Below the pieces are notes generated by a model. That model saw only the letters and a list, made by a program, of their open reading frames with translations. It was not told the origin of the DNA and made no database searches. Both the position numbers and the translations under genes were made by a program. 26,353 nt of DNA from Dimorphilus gyrociliatus (Eukaryota > Annelida > Polychaeta > Dinophilidae), in contig CAJFCJ010000156.1 in assembly GCA_904063045.1 (NCBI GenBank), forward strand, positions 1 through 26,353, read 5' to 3'. The stretch's first letter is position 1. Each line of letters begins with the position of its first letter. Of the stretch, positions 17,880-26,353 are shown piece by piece.

Positions 17880-20800
17880 CATGTTTTAATAAACAAGCTT
17901 GGATCTTCTGACCCTCTAAAAATTGAAGAAGCTCTAATATAATAATCTACTTTAAAGTAAACCAAAACCATTTATAAATAATATAGCCAACTTATTACAA
18001 CTAATAATAAACATTTGGAGTTGGTTTGGAATATTTTCTTTTATTGGAAAATTGAAGAACTTATACCAAAATTTGTAATAGGTTTGGTAAACGTGATTAA
18101 TAGTAGTTTGATTGGTAATGAAACGTTTATCAAAAACGAAATCAACCTAATAACTTTTTAGAAGAAGTAAAATTTGTTCTTTTTTCCTTTCAAAAAGATT
18201 CTACAAATTAAAAATTATATTGAGAATATATTCAAATCTGATTAAAATTCAATATTTCAACATTAATTATTTATTAGAAATTGCCAATAGTGAAGAAAAC
18301 CAATCAATAAAAAATAGTTTTAAAATAGTAAAAAATATTGATATAATCAAACTAGACCGTTAATTGATATAATTGAAAGATATAATTTAAATATATACAA
18401 AATATTCTCTTATATTACAGAAGATAGTTTTATAGAAAATAAATGGAATTGTATAATTTCTTATGAAAAGAATAGATTTGATGAGAAAATATACTTTATG
18501 GACAGTAATTACGATTTTAAATTATTTAATAGTGAGTTTGATTCTTTAAAAATAGAGCAGATTAAAGAATTACAAAATATTTTTCTATTTAAATATGAAA
18601 CATTATTCACTAAACGGTATGAAGTATTAAATTTGATATTAAATCGTAGTTCAGATAGCATAAAAAACAGTATTCTGTAAATTATATAGACAATGATGGT
18701 GAGAATTGGGTGAAAAATTTGATCTTAATATGTTCGATTTGAGTCTAATAGGAAATTCCCTTCAGAAAAAAAAAGAATTTCTTTGTAAAAACGTAGATAA
18801 AATAAAGAAAGATCTTACAAATGAAGAGAAACTATCATTAATATATGATGGAAACATTTTAAATTTTGACTATCATGATGATAATAGGCCAAGCTATATA
18901 GATCTCATACAACATGCTTCTATAATTTCATTTAAATTAAATGAAGAATGCTTAGAATGTCTTAAGAACGAAATTCTTAAATATACTCTACAAGAAAATG
19001 AAAATATTTTCAATGAATCATTTCTATACGACATTCTTAACGCATTTGATGAAAAAATCATTGAAAAATACCTAAAAGACACTAAATTTCTACAAAATGA
19101 GTTAGTCTTCTTTAAATATCCACATTTATTAACAGATGAAATTTTTGAAAAAGTTGAAGATAAACATCTCTATTACCAGTAATGAATGAAAAACAGTTAC
19201 AGTTATACAAGGATAATATGAATTTAGAAAAAATAGAATTTTACTTTTATGATATAATTTCTAACTCTGTTGTTTTTGAAAACCTTTAGAAGTAAATAAA
19301 AAATCATTAGCAAGTTTATACAACAATTTACAACTTTCTAATGATAATAAAATAGTAGAAGCACCAAAATATTTACATGGAAGCAAGTTAAATGAGTATT
19401 ATAATAAGAATGTATTTGAAAAAATAAAATACCAATACTTTTACAAAAGAATGGAATATTTTAAAAAGTTTACTTTTTACCCAAACTCTAAAATTTTTAC
19501 TGAATGTATTGATTGTAATTTCTGGCTTAAATTCGAGGAATTCCCAATTGATAACATCTTTGACGTGTTAAATAATATAGAAATAAACAGATCATTGTTT
19601 TATCAGGATACCTTAATAGATATTCATTCATACAAAAACAAGATTTTTGAATGTTCTATACAAGACGATGACATGAAATTGGTCGGTAAACTAAAAAGAG
19701 AACTTAAGAAGTATCTAAGAATTACTAACAAACAACATATTCTGCTAAATATTGTTGAAAGTTTACTAAATGATACCAATAAAGACTCATATGATAATTA
19801 TCATATGTCTATACGTAGAGGAATAGATAAAGAATTATTGCTTAAACAACTTAATAATTTCTATAAACTAGACTTTTTACACAAAAAAGGTTCTATTCCT
19901 TTGGAAGTGTTTGTGTTTAAAGTAGCTTATACTCATTATTTAGAATATAATATTAGATTTGAAGATATTAGAAGATTCGTTTCTTCTGAATTGATAGATA
20001 TTTTAACAAATCCTCTTTTAAAGAAGTTTTTAATGAGAGATCTTTCTGACGAAGAAACCGAATCAATGAAAAGTGCTGTAGAATTGCTAATAAATATTAT
20101 AAAAGAGTATAATTTTAATAACTTGGAATTATTCACAAAAATAAAACAGGAATTTAACTTTCAATATGACAAAGAAGTGTTTTATATGTTGATTTTATCA
20201 AGAAAGTTTATAATTAGTAAAATTAAGAACCCGAAATATGAGATACAAACATTTGATTTTTATAAAGAAAAGCTGAGATTTGATATAACTAATTTGGCTA
20301 TTAGAAGATCCCAAATAGAACAAGTGTGTGTATTTTTTAATGAATCTGATATAGATAAACATTTAATTAGTTCATTTTCATATACAATTCAATATAAAGA
20401 TATTTCAAAGAAAGCAGAAAGTTTTTGTCAAAACTTTATAAATTTACTTTCCGATTTTTATGTAAAGTTTATGAAGAATTCAGGCGATATAAATACAAAC
20501 CAGAAACATAACTCTATAGATGTGGAGATGTTTGCATTCTTTTCTATTTTAAATGGTGTATATCAAAACCATTTATCATTTTCTTTAAAATGTTTTAAAA
20601 GCAATAAAAGAGATACAAAATGCAGAATATTGTATTATGATTGATGAAACCTTATCATGTTATTACAAAAAAGGAGTAGTTAGTGATTTACTTAGCAGAA
20701 ATAATTACATCAATTATTTTATGACTTTTTCGGAAGACCTTCCTCTATTTAGATTTTATTTCCAAATTTTAGTGAAACTTTATTTGACTTTAAAAGTAAA

Positions 20801-21315
20801 TTCAATCAAAAAGAATCTTATTTAAAGATTAATAAAAGTCTATGCCTAAACTTCGATCATAATTTATACTTAAAATCTATATATAATGAAATAGAATATC
20901 CAATAAAAGATATAGAAAAGGTAATTGAAGAAATGATAACAACTTGTCAGTCAAAATTAAATATCAACTGTCTAAGCAAAAAACAATTGAGTGTAACTTA
21001 ACAATACCTTTAGATCCTTTATCTAAAGCATATTTTAAAGAAGAAGACCAATTAACATTAAAGTATAACACTTATTTAGCAAAAACAAATAAATACTCAT
21101 CTATTATACTAAAACTAAAAAGTCATTATAACGAAGTAAATAAGGGTTTAAATGAATGTTTAATATGTTATTCTAAGTTCATGAGAGTTAATGAATCTCT
21201 ATCAAACGTTGGATGTGATACTTGTAACAATAGTTATCATAGTAGTTGTATAAAAAAATGGTTTGAGGTAGGTAGAAATACCTGTCCGCTATGTCGAAAA
21301 GAGATAAAAAATTAA
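17880..21315 (+). pseudogene. LTN1: listerin-type RING E3 ubiquitin ligase, split into about 12 frame segments
   Basis: Listerin works in ribosome quality control: it binds 60S subunits with stuck nascent chains and ubiquitinates the chain. The diagnostic part is the C-terminal segment 20944-21315 (123 residues). There, an RWD-like stretch (SKQKTIECNLTIPLDPLSKA) is followed by a C4HC3 RING: Cys72, Cys75, Cys91, Cys94, His99, Cys102, Cys114, Cys117, with YSK after CLIC, KKWF before CPLC, and the protein ending just after, as in listerin. Upstream, alpha-helical Lys/Asn/Leu-rich sequence, as expected of the HEAT-like arm, runs through frames at about 18013-18160, 18203-18680, 18706-19183, 19181-19289, 19285-20644, 20637-20825 and 20780-20945. 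About eleven small indels break it. The longest open piece is about 450 codons. The 5' limit is uncertain. Confidence 0.72.
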
Positions 21316-21999
21316 CTTTAAGGGTTCAATAAACTTTTATTGACTGTTTTTAGATGAATATTAGTAATCTAAAACAAAGTTAAAATTGAATACAAAGTTT
21401 ATTATCATCTGTTTTAATTAAACTGGATTTACTTTTTAAACACTTTTTAACCACTAGTTTTAATTATTTCTAGAATACAATAAAAATTAGCCAATAATTA
21501 TAAGATAAACTAAATAAATATTTTTGTTCAATTATTTTAGACAATTTTTCAAATTTCTTATCAAATATCCTAATCCAGATCTTATAATAATAGTTTTTAA
21601 TATTTACAGATTATTGAAATAACTAATTTAATAGACACTTTATATAAACAAAAAAAAACCTTAGGAATTTTTTTTCAATTTTATACTTTTTTCAAACAAT
21701 TTCCTACTTTAAATAAACTAGTTTTTGTAGGATTATATGTCTAAATTATTAAAACCTTTTATAGACTGATTTTTTTAAAGAGTTTTAATAAGACTCGATA
21801 TTTTGATGTATTTTGATTATAGATCTAAAAAATAGGATACGCCTGAGAGTGTCAAATATATAATTTATTAAACTGTATCTCTGTTATTATATTGTTTATT
21901 GCTGGTAAAAGAGTGTTTTTTCTTCAATCAAGATAACCTATGAACAACATTTTACTATAAATAATCAATATGTACAATACAAAGATCTTAATAGGTACA
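21316..21999. other. AT-rich spacer after listerin
   Basis: No gene, RNA or clear repeat seen. Confidence 0.4.
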
Positions 22000-22441
22000 T
22001 CAATGTCTTTTCCACTATTAAAAATATAGTCTTTTATCGACCAACAAATAGTTTTGTTTCTTTTCAGCATAATAAGGGAACATCGTAAAGCTTAGTAACT
22101 TTATTTCTTATTAATTTATAATTTTTGTCAACATAAATTGATATGCCTACATCACGTACTATTTTTTCCTATTAAATGTCTTAATCGAAGATTTCAGTAT
22201 AATTATAATACAGAGACAAATTGAATTTATCTTTATCTATAATAAACTATACAATCTGCTATTATCCCTATAAAATGTTTATCAATATTAACAGTAGAAT
22301 TTATCTTTAGAACATCTTCAGGTATAATCTATTATAAATATCAAACTTTAAAAAATACTTTTTTCTTTTAACTTTATTATTTTTTCATTTGTGGTATTAA
22401 ATAAATAACCTATAGTATTCTTATATAATGTAACTGGTTTA
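22000..22441 (-). pseudogene. decayed coding relic, possibly proteasome alpha-subunit-like
   Basis: On the minus strand, protein-like pieces occur in several frames: KPVTLYKNTIGYLFNTTNEK (about 22441-22382), EDVLKINSTVNIDKHF then IGIIADCIVYYR (about 22321-22238), DKDKFNLSLYYNYTEIFD (about 22238-22185) and EKIVRDVGISIYVDKN (about 22170-22120). The order 'isdnIGxxxxGxxADxxxlxxxAR...fxYnxEi' followed by 'RxxGxsxxxxg.D' is reminiscent of 20S proteasome alpha subunits, but no single motif is decisive. It may equally be an unknown gene. Stops and frame changes are frequent. Confidence 0.28.
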
Positions 22442-22955
22442 TATAATATTTAAAATATAAAAAAAGAAGGATTAATAAGTGTTCTCTTCAATTAGTCCAT
22501 AGAATTCTTATGGATGTAAAGAAATTACTTAAGAGCTAATTCTTCCAATCGTATCCCTGAAATTAACATAGTATTACTTATTAAAGTTGTTTTATATCTT
22601 TTTTACTCAATAATTTTATAAGAATAACATCCAAATTTAAATTACAAAAACAAAAAACCATCAAGTTCTAAAAAAATAAATTTCTGATATTTTTAAAAAA
22701 ACTGTAAAACTAAGAAAAGTTATTGAAAAAAATTATAAACTTAAAAAAAATAAATTCTGATATTTTAGAAAAAATTGTGAAACTAAAAAATAATAAATTT
22801 TATTTTTATTAAAAACTATTAGAAAATAAATTTCTGATATTTTAAAAAAATTGTGGAACTAAAAAATAATAAATTTTATTTTTATTAAAAATTATTAAAA
22901 AAATAAATTTCTGATATTTTAAAAAAACTTTTAAAATTATTAAAAAAATAAATTT
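22442..22955. other. AT-rich spacer including tandem repeats
   Basis: No gene seen. The right half is occupied by the ~76-bp tandem repeat at 22670-22960. Confidence 0.4.
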
Positions 22956-22960
22956 TTATT
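22670..22960. repeat. tandem repeat, ~76-bp unit, about four copies
   Basis: The marker ATAAATTTCTGATAT recurs at 22676, 22750 (one base shorter), 22826 and 22903, at 74-77 bp spacing. Between markers the unit contains AAATTGTG(G/A)AACTAAAAAATAATAAATTTTATTTTTATTAAAAA-like sequence, clearest in copies 2 and 3. The last copy fades into the end of the small gene at 22956-23173. Confidence 0.8.
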
Positions 22961-23173
22961 TATTTAGTGATTGATTAACTTTTTTATAATTTTTTCTTAC
23001 ATCATTTAAAGCAGTCGTTAAAAGTTTAGCTAAACCATATAGTTCTTCATCATAAGCTGCTTTCTGAAATCTTACGGTTTCCAATTTTGGTCTCTTAAAC
23101 TGATTATAATTTTTGAATTGGCCTCTTTTTATTTGTTTTTTATTTTAGAATAATAATAATTTTGTATTGGCAT
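22956..23173 (-). pseudogene. small basic protein gene, one frameshift, unidentified
   Basis: The minus-strand start at 23173 gives MPIQNYYYSKIKNK and then a stop. One base away, in the AAAATAAAAAACAAATAAAAA run (about 23123-23143), the frame continues KQIKRGQFKNYNQFKRPKLE, then TVRFQKAAYDEELYGLAKLL, and ends RKNYKKVNQSLNK with a stop at 22956-22958. The total is about 72 residues, strongly basic, with a compositionally normal middle that stands out from the surrounding AT repeats, which is why I call it coding. The break lies in an A-run, so a sequence error is plausible and the gene may be functional. I do not recognise the family. Confidence 0.45.
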
Positions 23174-23922
23174 AAGGAGTTGAAAAATTCTCCTTTTTTA
23201 AATCAATGACAGTTAGAATATGATATTAAAAGATCAATAATTTTTTTTAGAATCATAAAATTTCAATATAAATGTTTTGTTAATTATGTTGGTTTGAATA
23301 TTTTATTTAGAATTTATGAAAATTTTTTATTATTTTTTAATTTTATGATTTTTTTATATAAAATTTAAAAAAGTTTATTTTTATGAAAATGGATTTTTTT
23401 TATTATTTATGAATTTTTAATATAAAATATTTTTTATGTAAAAAAATACATTTTCTTTAATTTTTAATTGTTTTTGAATTTTTAATATAAAATTGTTTTA
23501 TTTAAAAAATTACATCTCTTAAACTTTCTTTTATAAAAATTAATTTTTTAATTGTTTTTGAATTTTTAATATAAAATTGTTTTTATTTAAAAAAATACAC
23601 TTCTCAAACTTTGTTTTATAAAAATTAATTTTTTAATGTTTTTTTCATTTTTTCTGATATTAATATTCTATTATAGGAAATTTAATAATATTAACCAAAT
23701 TTTTAAAATTTTATTATTTTTTGAAAATCAGAATTTCTAATTTTATATAAAACGTAAATTATTTCAAATTTTACTAAAAAAGATTTATTAATTTTAATAA
23801 ACCCAAATTCTATTAGAAATTGTAAAAATTATTCTGATTCTTTATATTAATTGAAATAATACAATAATAATAATAATAAATAATTTAATAGATATTTATA
23901 TTTTTCTAAATAATTAAAATAG
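23174..23922. other. very AT-rich spacer with a second tandem repeat
   Basis: No gene supported. Low-complexity A/T DNA with the repeat at 23411-23645 and a TAA/TAATAA microsatellite near 23862-23880. Confidence 0.45.
23411..23645. repeat. tandem repeat, ~84-bp unit, 2-3 copies
   Basis: GAATTTTTAATATAAAATTGTTTT(T)ATTTAAAAAA begins at 23476 and again at 23560. Both copies continue through ACATCTCTTAAACTTTC- or ACACTTCTCAAACTTTG-like sequence and TTTTATAAAAATTAATTTTTTAAT. A shorter, diverged copy begins at 23411. Confidence 0.75.
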
Positions 23923-24162
23923 ATTACAAATATATCTACTGATAAATTAACAAATAAAACGTTAGAATTTAAATATAAAGGATATTCTAAGTTTGATTCT
24001 ATAGACAATTATCTACATTTTAGTAGAAAATACACAGAAAAAATCAAATTGATGATTGTTCGTAAAAGGAAAATATTTCTAAAAATAGAATACTATTATG
24101 TAATAAAAGTCAGTAAAATACATGTTTCAAGTAATTTCAAGTTAAAATTTTTGATCATATAA
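23923..24162 (+). other. open frame of 79 codons without a start; possible gene remnant
   Basis: The frame after the TAG at 23920-23922 stays open to the TAA at 24160-24162 and reads ISTDKLTNKTLEFKYKGYSK, then FDSIDNYLHFSRKYTEKIKL, then MIVRKRKIFLKIEYYYVIKV. It has fewer homopolymer residues than neighbouring DNA and looks coding. The only Met is at about residue 47, so it is either the 3' end of a decayed gene or chance. No family recognised. Confidence 0.3.
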
Positions 24163-24290
24163 TTTAAAAATAATACAATTCAATAAAAACAAATAACAAA
24201 GAAAGTCATTTGTTTTTGTTACAATGTTGTTTCAAAAGGTTAGTAATTTTGATCACTTTTAATGAAATAAACAATTCATATCCCTCATTA

Positions 24291-24708
24291 ATGAAGAAAG
24301 AAGAAATTGATAAGACAACAATGGACTGTATTTTTGACACATTTAATAGAATATCAGAAATAGAAAAAGAAACTGATAGAATTGTACAAACACAGTCTAC
24401 TAAACCTAAAGCACGTAGAAGATGGCGAAGGAATGATAGAGGATGTCTCTCGAAGCCGGCAGTAGAAGATAGGAAAAGAGCGATTTTTCTTAATTACTGG
24501 AAAAAGACACAGTGGAAATATTGTAAACATACTAACAAAAAGAATTCAGGTAGAAGATAATACCTATTATTATAAGGAAGAAGTCACAGTTCAAACAAAA
24601 GATGAAAAATTTTTAGCAACGATTAATTCTTTAAGTAAAGATAGTTTAGCATTTAAAAAGAAAAATGGTAGGAAAATTAGGATCCCTGTAAGAGTATTAA
24701 AATGGTGA
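24291..24708 (+). pseudogene. small hypothetical protein, one frameshift
   Basis: The ATG at 24291 gives MKKEEIDKTTMDCIFDTFNR, an acidic/basic helical start and an Arg-rich patch (KARRRWRRNDRG). Near 24465-24480 the frame changes to IGKERFFLITGKRHSGNIVN, then KDEKFLATINSLSKDSLAFK, ending GRKIRIPVRVLKW with a stop at 24706-24708. The total is about 139 codons. The second half alternates hydrophobic and polar residues like a small beta-barrel (SH3/Sm-like) fold, but I cannot name a family. The preceding in-frame codons from 24210 have no strong start. One indel between two well-formed halves means either a sequence error or a young pseudogene. Confidence 0.5.
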
Positions 24709-25033
24709 AGTTTTATTGTTTAAATAGAAGATAAATAAATAAAAATTGGTTTTTAAGTCGATTGTTTTTGATCATTTTCTGTCCTTATTTAGAAAATTTT
24801 TATCTTTTAAGATTTTGATAAAAACAATTTGAAATGTGCTTTTCTTTAAATAATTGTTTTTTTTAAAATAATTAATTTTCGATTTTTTTATAATTTTTTT
24901 AAAAATTAAAAATATTTTTTATTTTAAAATTTATAGAATTATATAATTAAACAATTTTTATTTTGGAAATTAATTTTAATTTAATTGTTTTCTTTTATTG
25001 AAATTAATAGAATTAATTTTTATTTAATTTTTA
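24709..25033. other. AT-rich spacer between convergent genes
   Basis: No gene or repeat beyond A/T-rich low complexity. It separates the plus-strand small gene from the 3' end of the minus-strand Sec16-like gene. Confidence 0.5.
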
Positions 25034-26353
25034 TTATTTTCTTTTAAAATTTGCACCTGGAATGTATAATTTTTTTATTTCTTTTTTAACACCTTTAAAA
25101 GCATATCTTGAACTAAGGTTACTACCTAAATTAACATTAACATTAGCTTGAGCTTTTGGAGTAGTAAATTGTTTTTCTCCTGTACTTTCTTCAACTTCAA
25201 TAGATGTTTTTTGTTTGGTTGTGATTTAAGAAACCCGAAAAAAGACCATTCTTTTTTTGGTTTTTTAATACTTACAGATTCATCATCTAAATATTCATCT
25301 TTAATAGAAGATAGGTTATCATTAAATTTTGTTTCTTCTTCTGTGAAAAAGTCAGCAAAACTTGAAGATAATTTCTTATTTTTATATAAATTTTTCATTT
25401 TATTCGAAGAATTGTTTTTTTTTACTAATTTTTCAGCATTTTCTAAAACTTGTTCTTCTTTTTTAGTTTCTAGTAAATTTTTATTTTTTAAAACTTCTTC
25501 TTTTTCTAAATTTTCTTTTATTATAGTATTTTCTATTTTTTTAGGTTTTTCTTCAAATGGATCTTCTTCTCCTGTCATTACACTAATTCCTTTTTTGATA
25601 ATTCCATTTTCAATTGTTTTCCACGAGAATCCCCAGCTTTTCTCTCTATATGATTTTTCTAGATCTGGAAAATTAAACAAAGTGAAGAAATCAGAATATA
25701 ATTTACGATTTTTGCTTAATCCTAAATATTCTAATATAAAAAAGGTATCAACTAAAGAATAAAATAGATATAAATATTCATTAAAATAATTTTTGTTGAA
25801 TTTATAGTAAATATAAAGTAGGATGAAAAAATAGTCTTTGGGTTTGTAATTCATACTTAATAAATTTTTAACAGTAGAATCAGTTATGTTATTTATAAGA
25901 GAAAGTTGGCTTTCATAAAATTCTTTGGATTCATAATTTTTAAAAACTTTACAGTTTTTCGTTTTTAATGACTTGTTTTCATTTGATAAAATTTTTGCGT
26001 ATTTGTCGTTAAAAGATTGTTGAATACTAAGATTTCTTACTTTTTCAAATTCTTCTTTTTCACAAAACATAAAAGCTATTTCAAATAGATGATTTTCTAA
26101 AGCCTTTTCTACTCCTTTTTTTCTATTTTGAATACATTCTAAAACTATTTGATTTATGCTCTCTTTATTTAAAAAACTACTTTTTAAAAAGTCGTGTTGA
26201 AAAGTTCTAAAGTTCCACTTTTGTGATAAAATTAATTTATAAATATCTTTATCTTCTGATTTTAATATATTTTTAGTGATTTTTCCGACATTTTGTCTAG
26301 TTTTTAACTTAAATATCTTCGGTTGTTCAATGATACTTTCATTTTTACTTTTT
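25034..26353 (-). pseudogene. SEC16: Sec16-like COPII assembly protein, 5' end off the window, one frameshift
   Basis: Sec16 organises ER exit sites and recruits the COPII coat. On the minus strand the frame is open from the window edge (26353) to 25126. It contains ECIQNRKKGVEKALENHLFE followed by IAFMFCEKEEF (about 26130-26040), close to the Sec16/Sec31 pattern 'gxrkeAlexAxxnxLwxxAlxLA'. An alpha-helical region follows, then a charged Lys/Glu-rich linker with EEDPFEEKPKK, then KKEWSFFGFLK, like the Trp/Phe-rich 'GWFGWLKK' near the Sec16 C terminus. At about 25225 one frame change leads to EESTGEKQFTTPKAQANV, NVNLGSNLSSRYAFKGVKKE and a stop at 25034-25036, a plausible Sec16 C-terminal tail. 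The single break may be an assembly error. The family call rests on pattern recognition only. Confidence 0.5.

Noticed and set aside
17880-21315. Programmed frameshifting as an explanation for the split listerin frames.
   Set aside because: There are too many shifts in both directions and no recurring slippery heptamer; indel decay or sequence error is simpler.
22670-22960. CRISPR-like array because of regularly spaced repeats.
   Set aside because: The spacing segments are themselves repeated, so it is an ordinary A/T tandem repeat in a eukaryotic genome.
25148-25762. Plus-strand open frame of 204 residues, Phe/Ser-rich.
   Set aside because: It is the antisense shadow of the Sec16-like gene; the composition reflects Lys/Glu codons read backwards.

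Overview
The window looks like a microsporidian genome, most likely the Nosema/Vairimorpha group. The DNA is extremely AT-rich, apparently intron-poor, and holds compact protein genes typical of intracellular fungi-related parasites: a secreted leucine-rich-repeat (LRR) protein, a serpin, a listerin-type RING ubiquitin ligase and a Sec16-like COPII factor. It is crowded with Tc1/mariner and Merlin (IS1595/ISXO2-like) DNA transposons. Nosema bombycis is a reasonable guess, because it is known for transposon expansion and serpins, but this is inference.

Layout. 1-312: remnant of an unidentified minus-strand coding region. 397-1880: complete-ended Tc1-like element with ~210-bp terminal inverted repeats (TIRs) and a frameshifted transposase. 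2329-3408: secreted hypothetical protein split by three frameshifts. 3504-6217: an imperfect inverted repeat enclosing two decayed Merlin transposases in tandem. 6428-8707: intact secreted LRR protein. 9399-9800: truncated IS630/Tc1 transposase relic. 10062-10163: tail of a possible gypsy integrase. 10164-11450: a second Tc1 family, copy A. 11606-14157: minus-strand secreted serpin, cut in two by an intact Merlin element (12310-13463) with an 8-bp target duplication and also frameshifted in its 5' half. 14488-14925: antisense Merlin relic. 14951-15941: a second intact Merlin element. 15942-17197: a 5'-truncated copy B of the second Tc1 family. About 17880-21315: a listerin (LTN1) gene broken into about twelve reading-frame segments. 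21316-25033: gene-poor AT-rich DNA with two tandem repeat arrays, a weak minus-strand relic, a small frameshifted minus-strand gene (22956-23173) and a small plus-strand gene (24291-24708). 25034-26353: minus-strand Sec16-like gene running off the right edge.

How it fits together. This is a transposon graveyard with three intact open frames over 200 codons standing out: the LRR protein and the two Merlin transposases. Almost everything else is broken. Two decay styles coexist. The old Merlin relics carry nonsense substitutions in conserved codons, while the cellular genes (LTN1, serpin 5' half, secreted protein) are broken almost only by small indels. The serpin and the LRR protein have N-terminal secretion signals and would act at the parasite surface or in the host; LTN1 and the Sec16-like protein are housekeeping functions, so functional copies should exist elsewhere if these are real pseudogenes.
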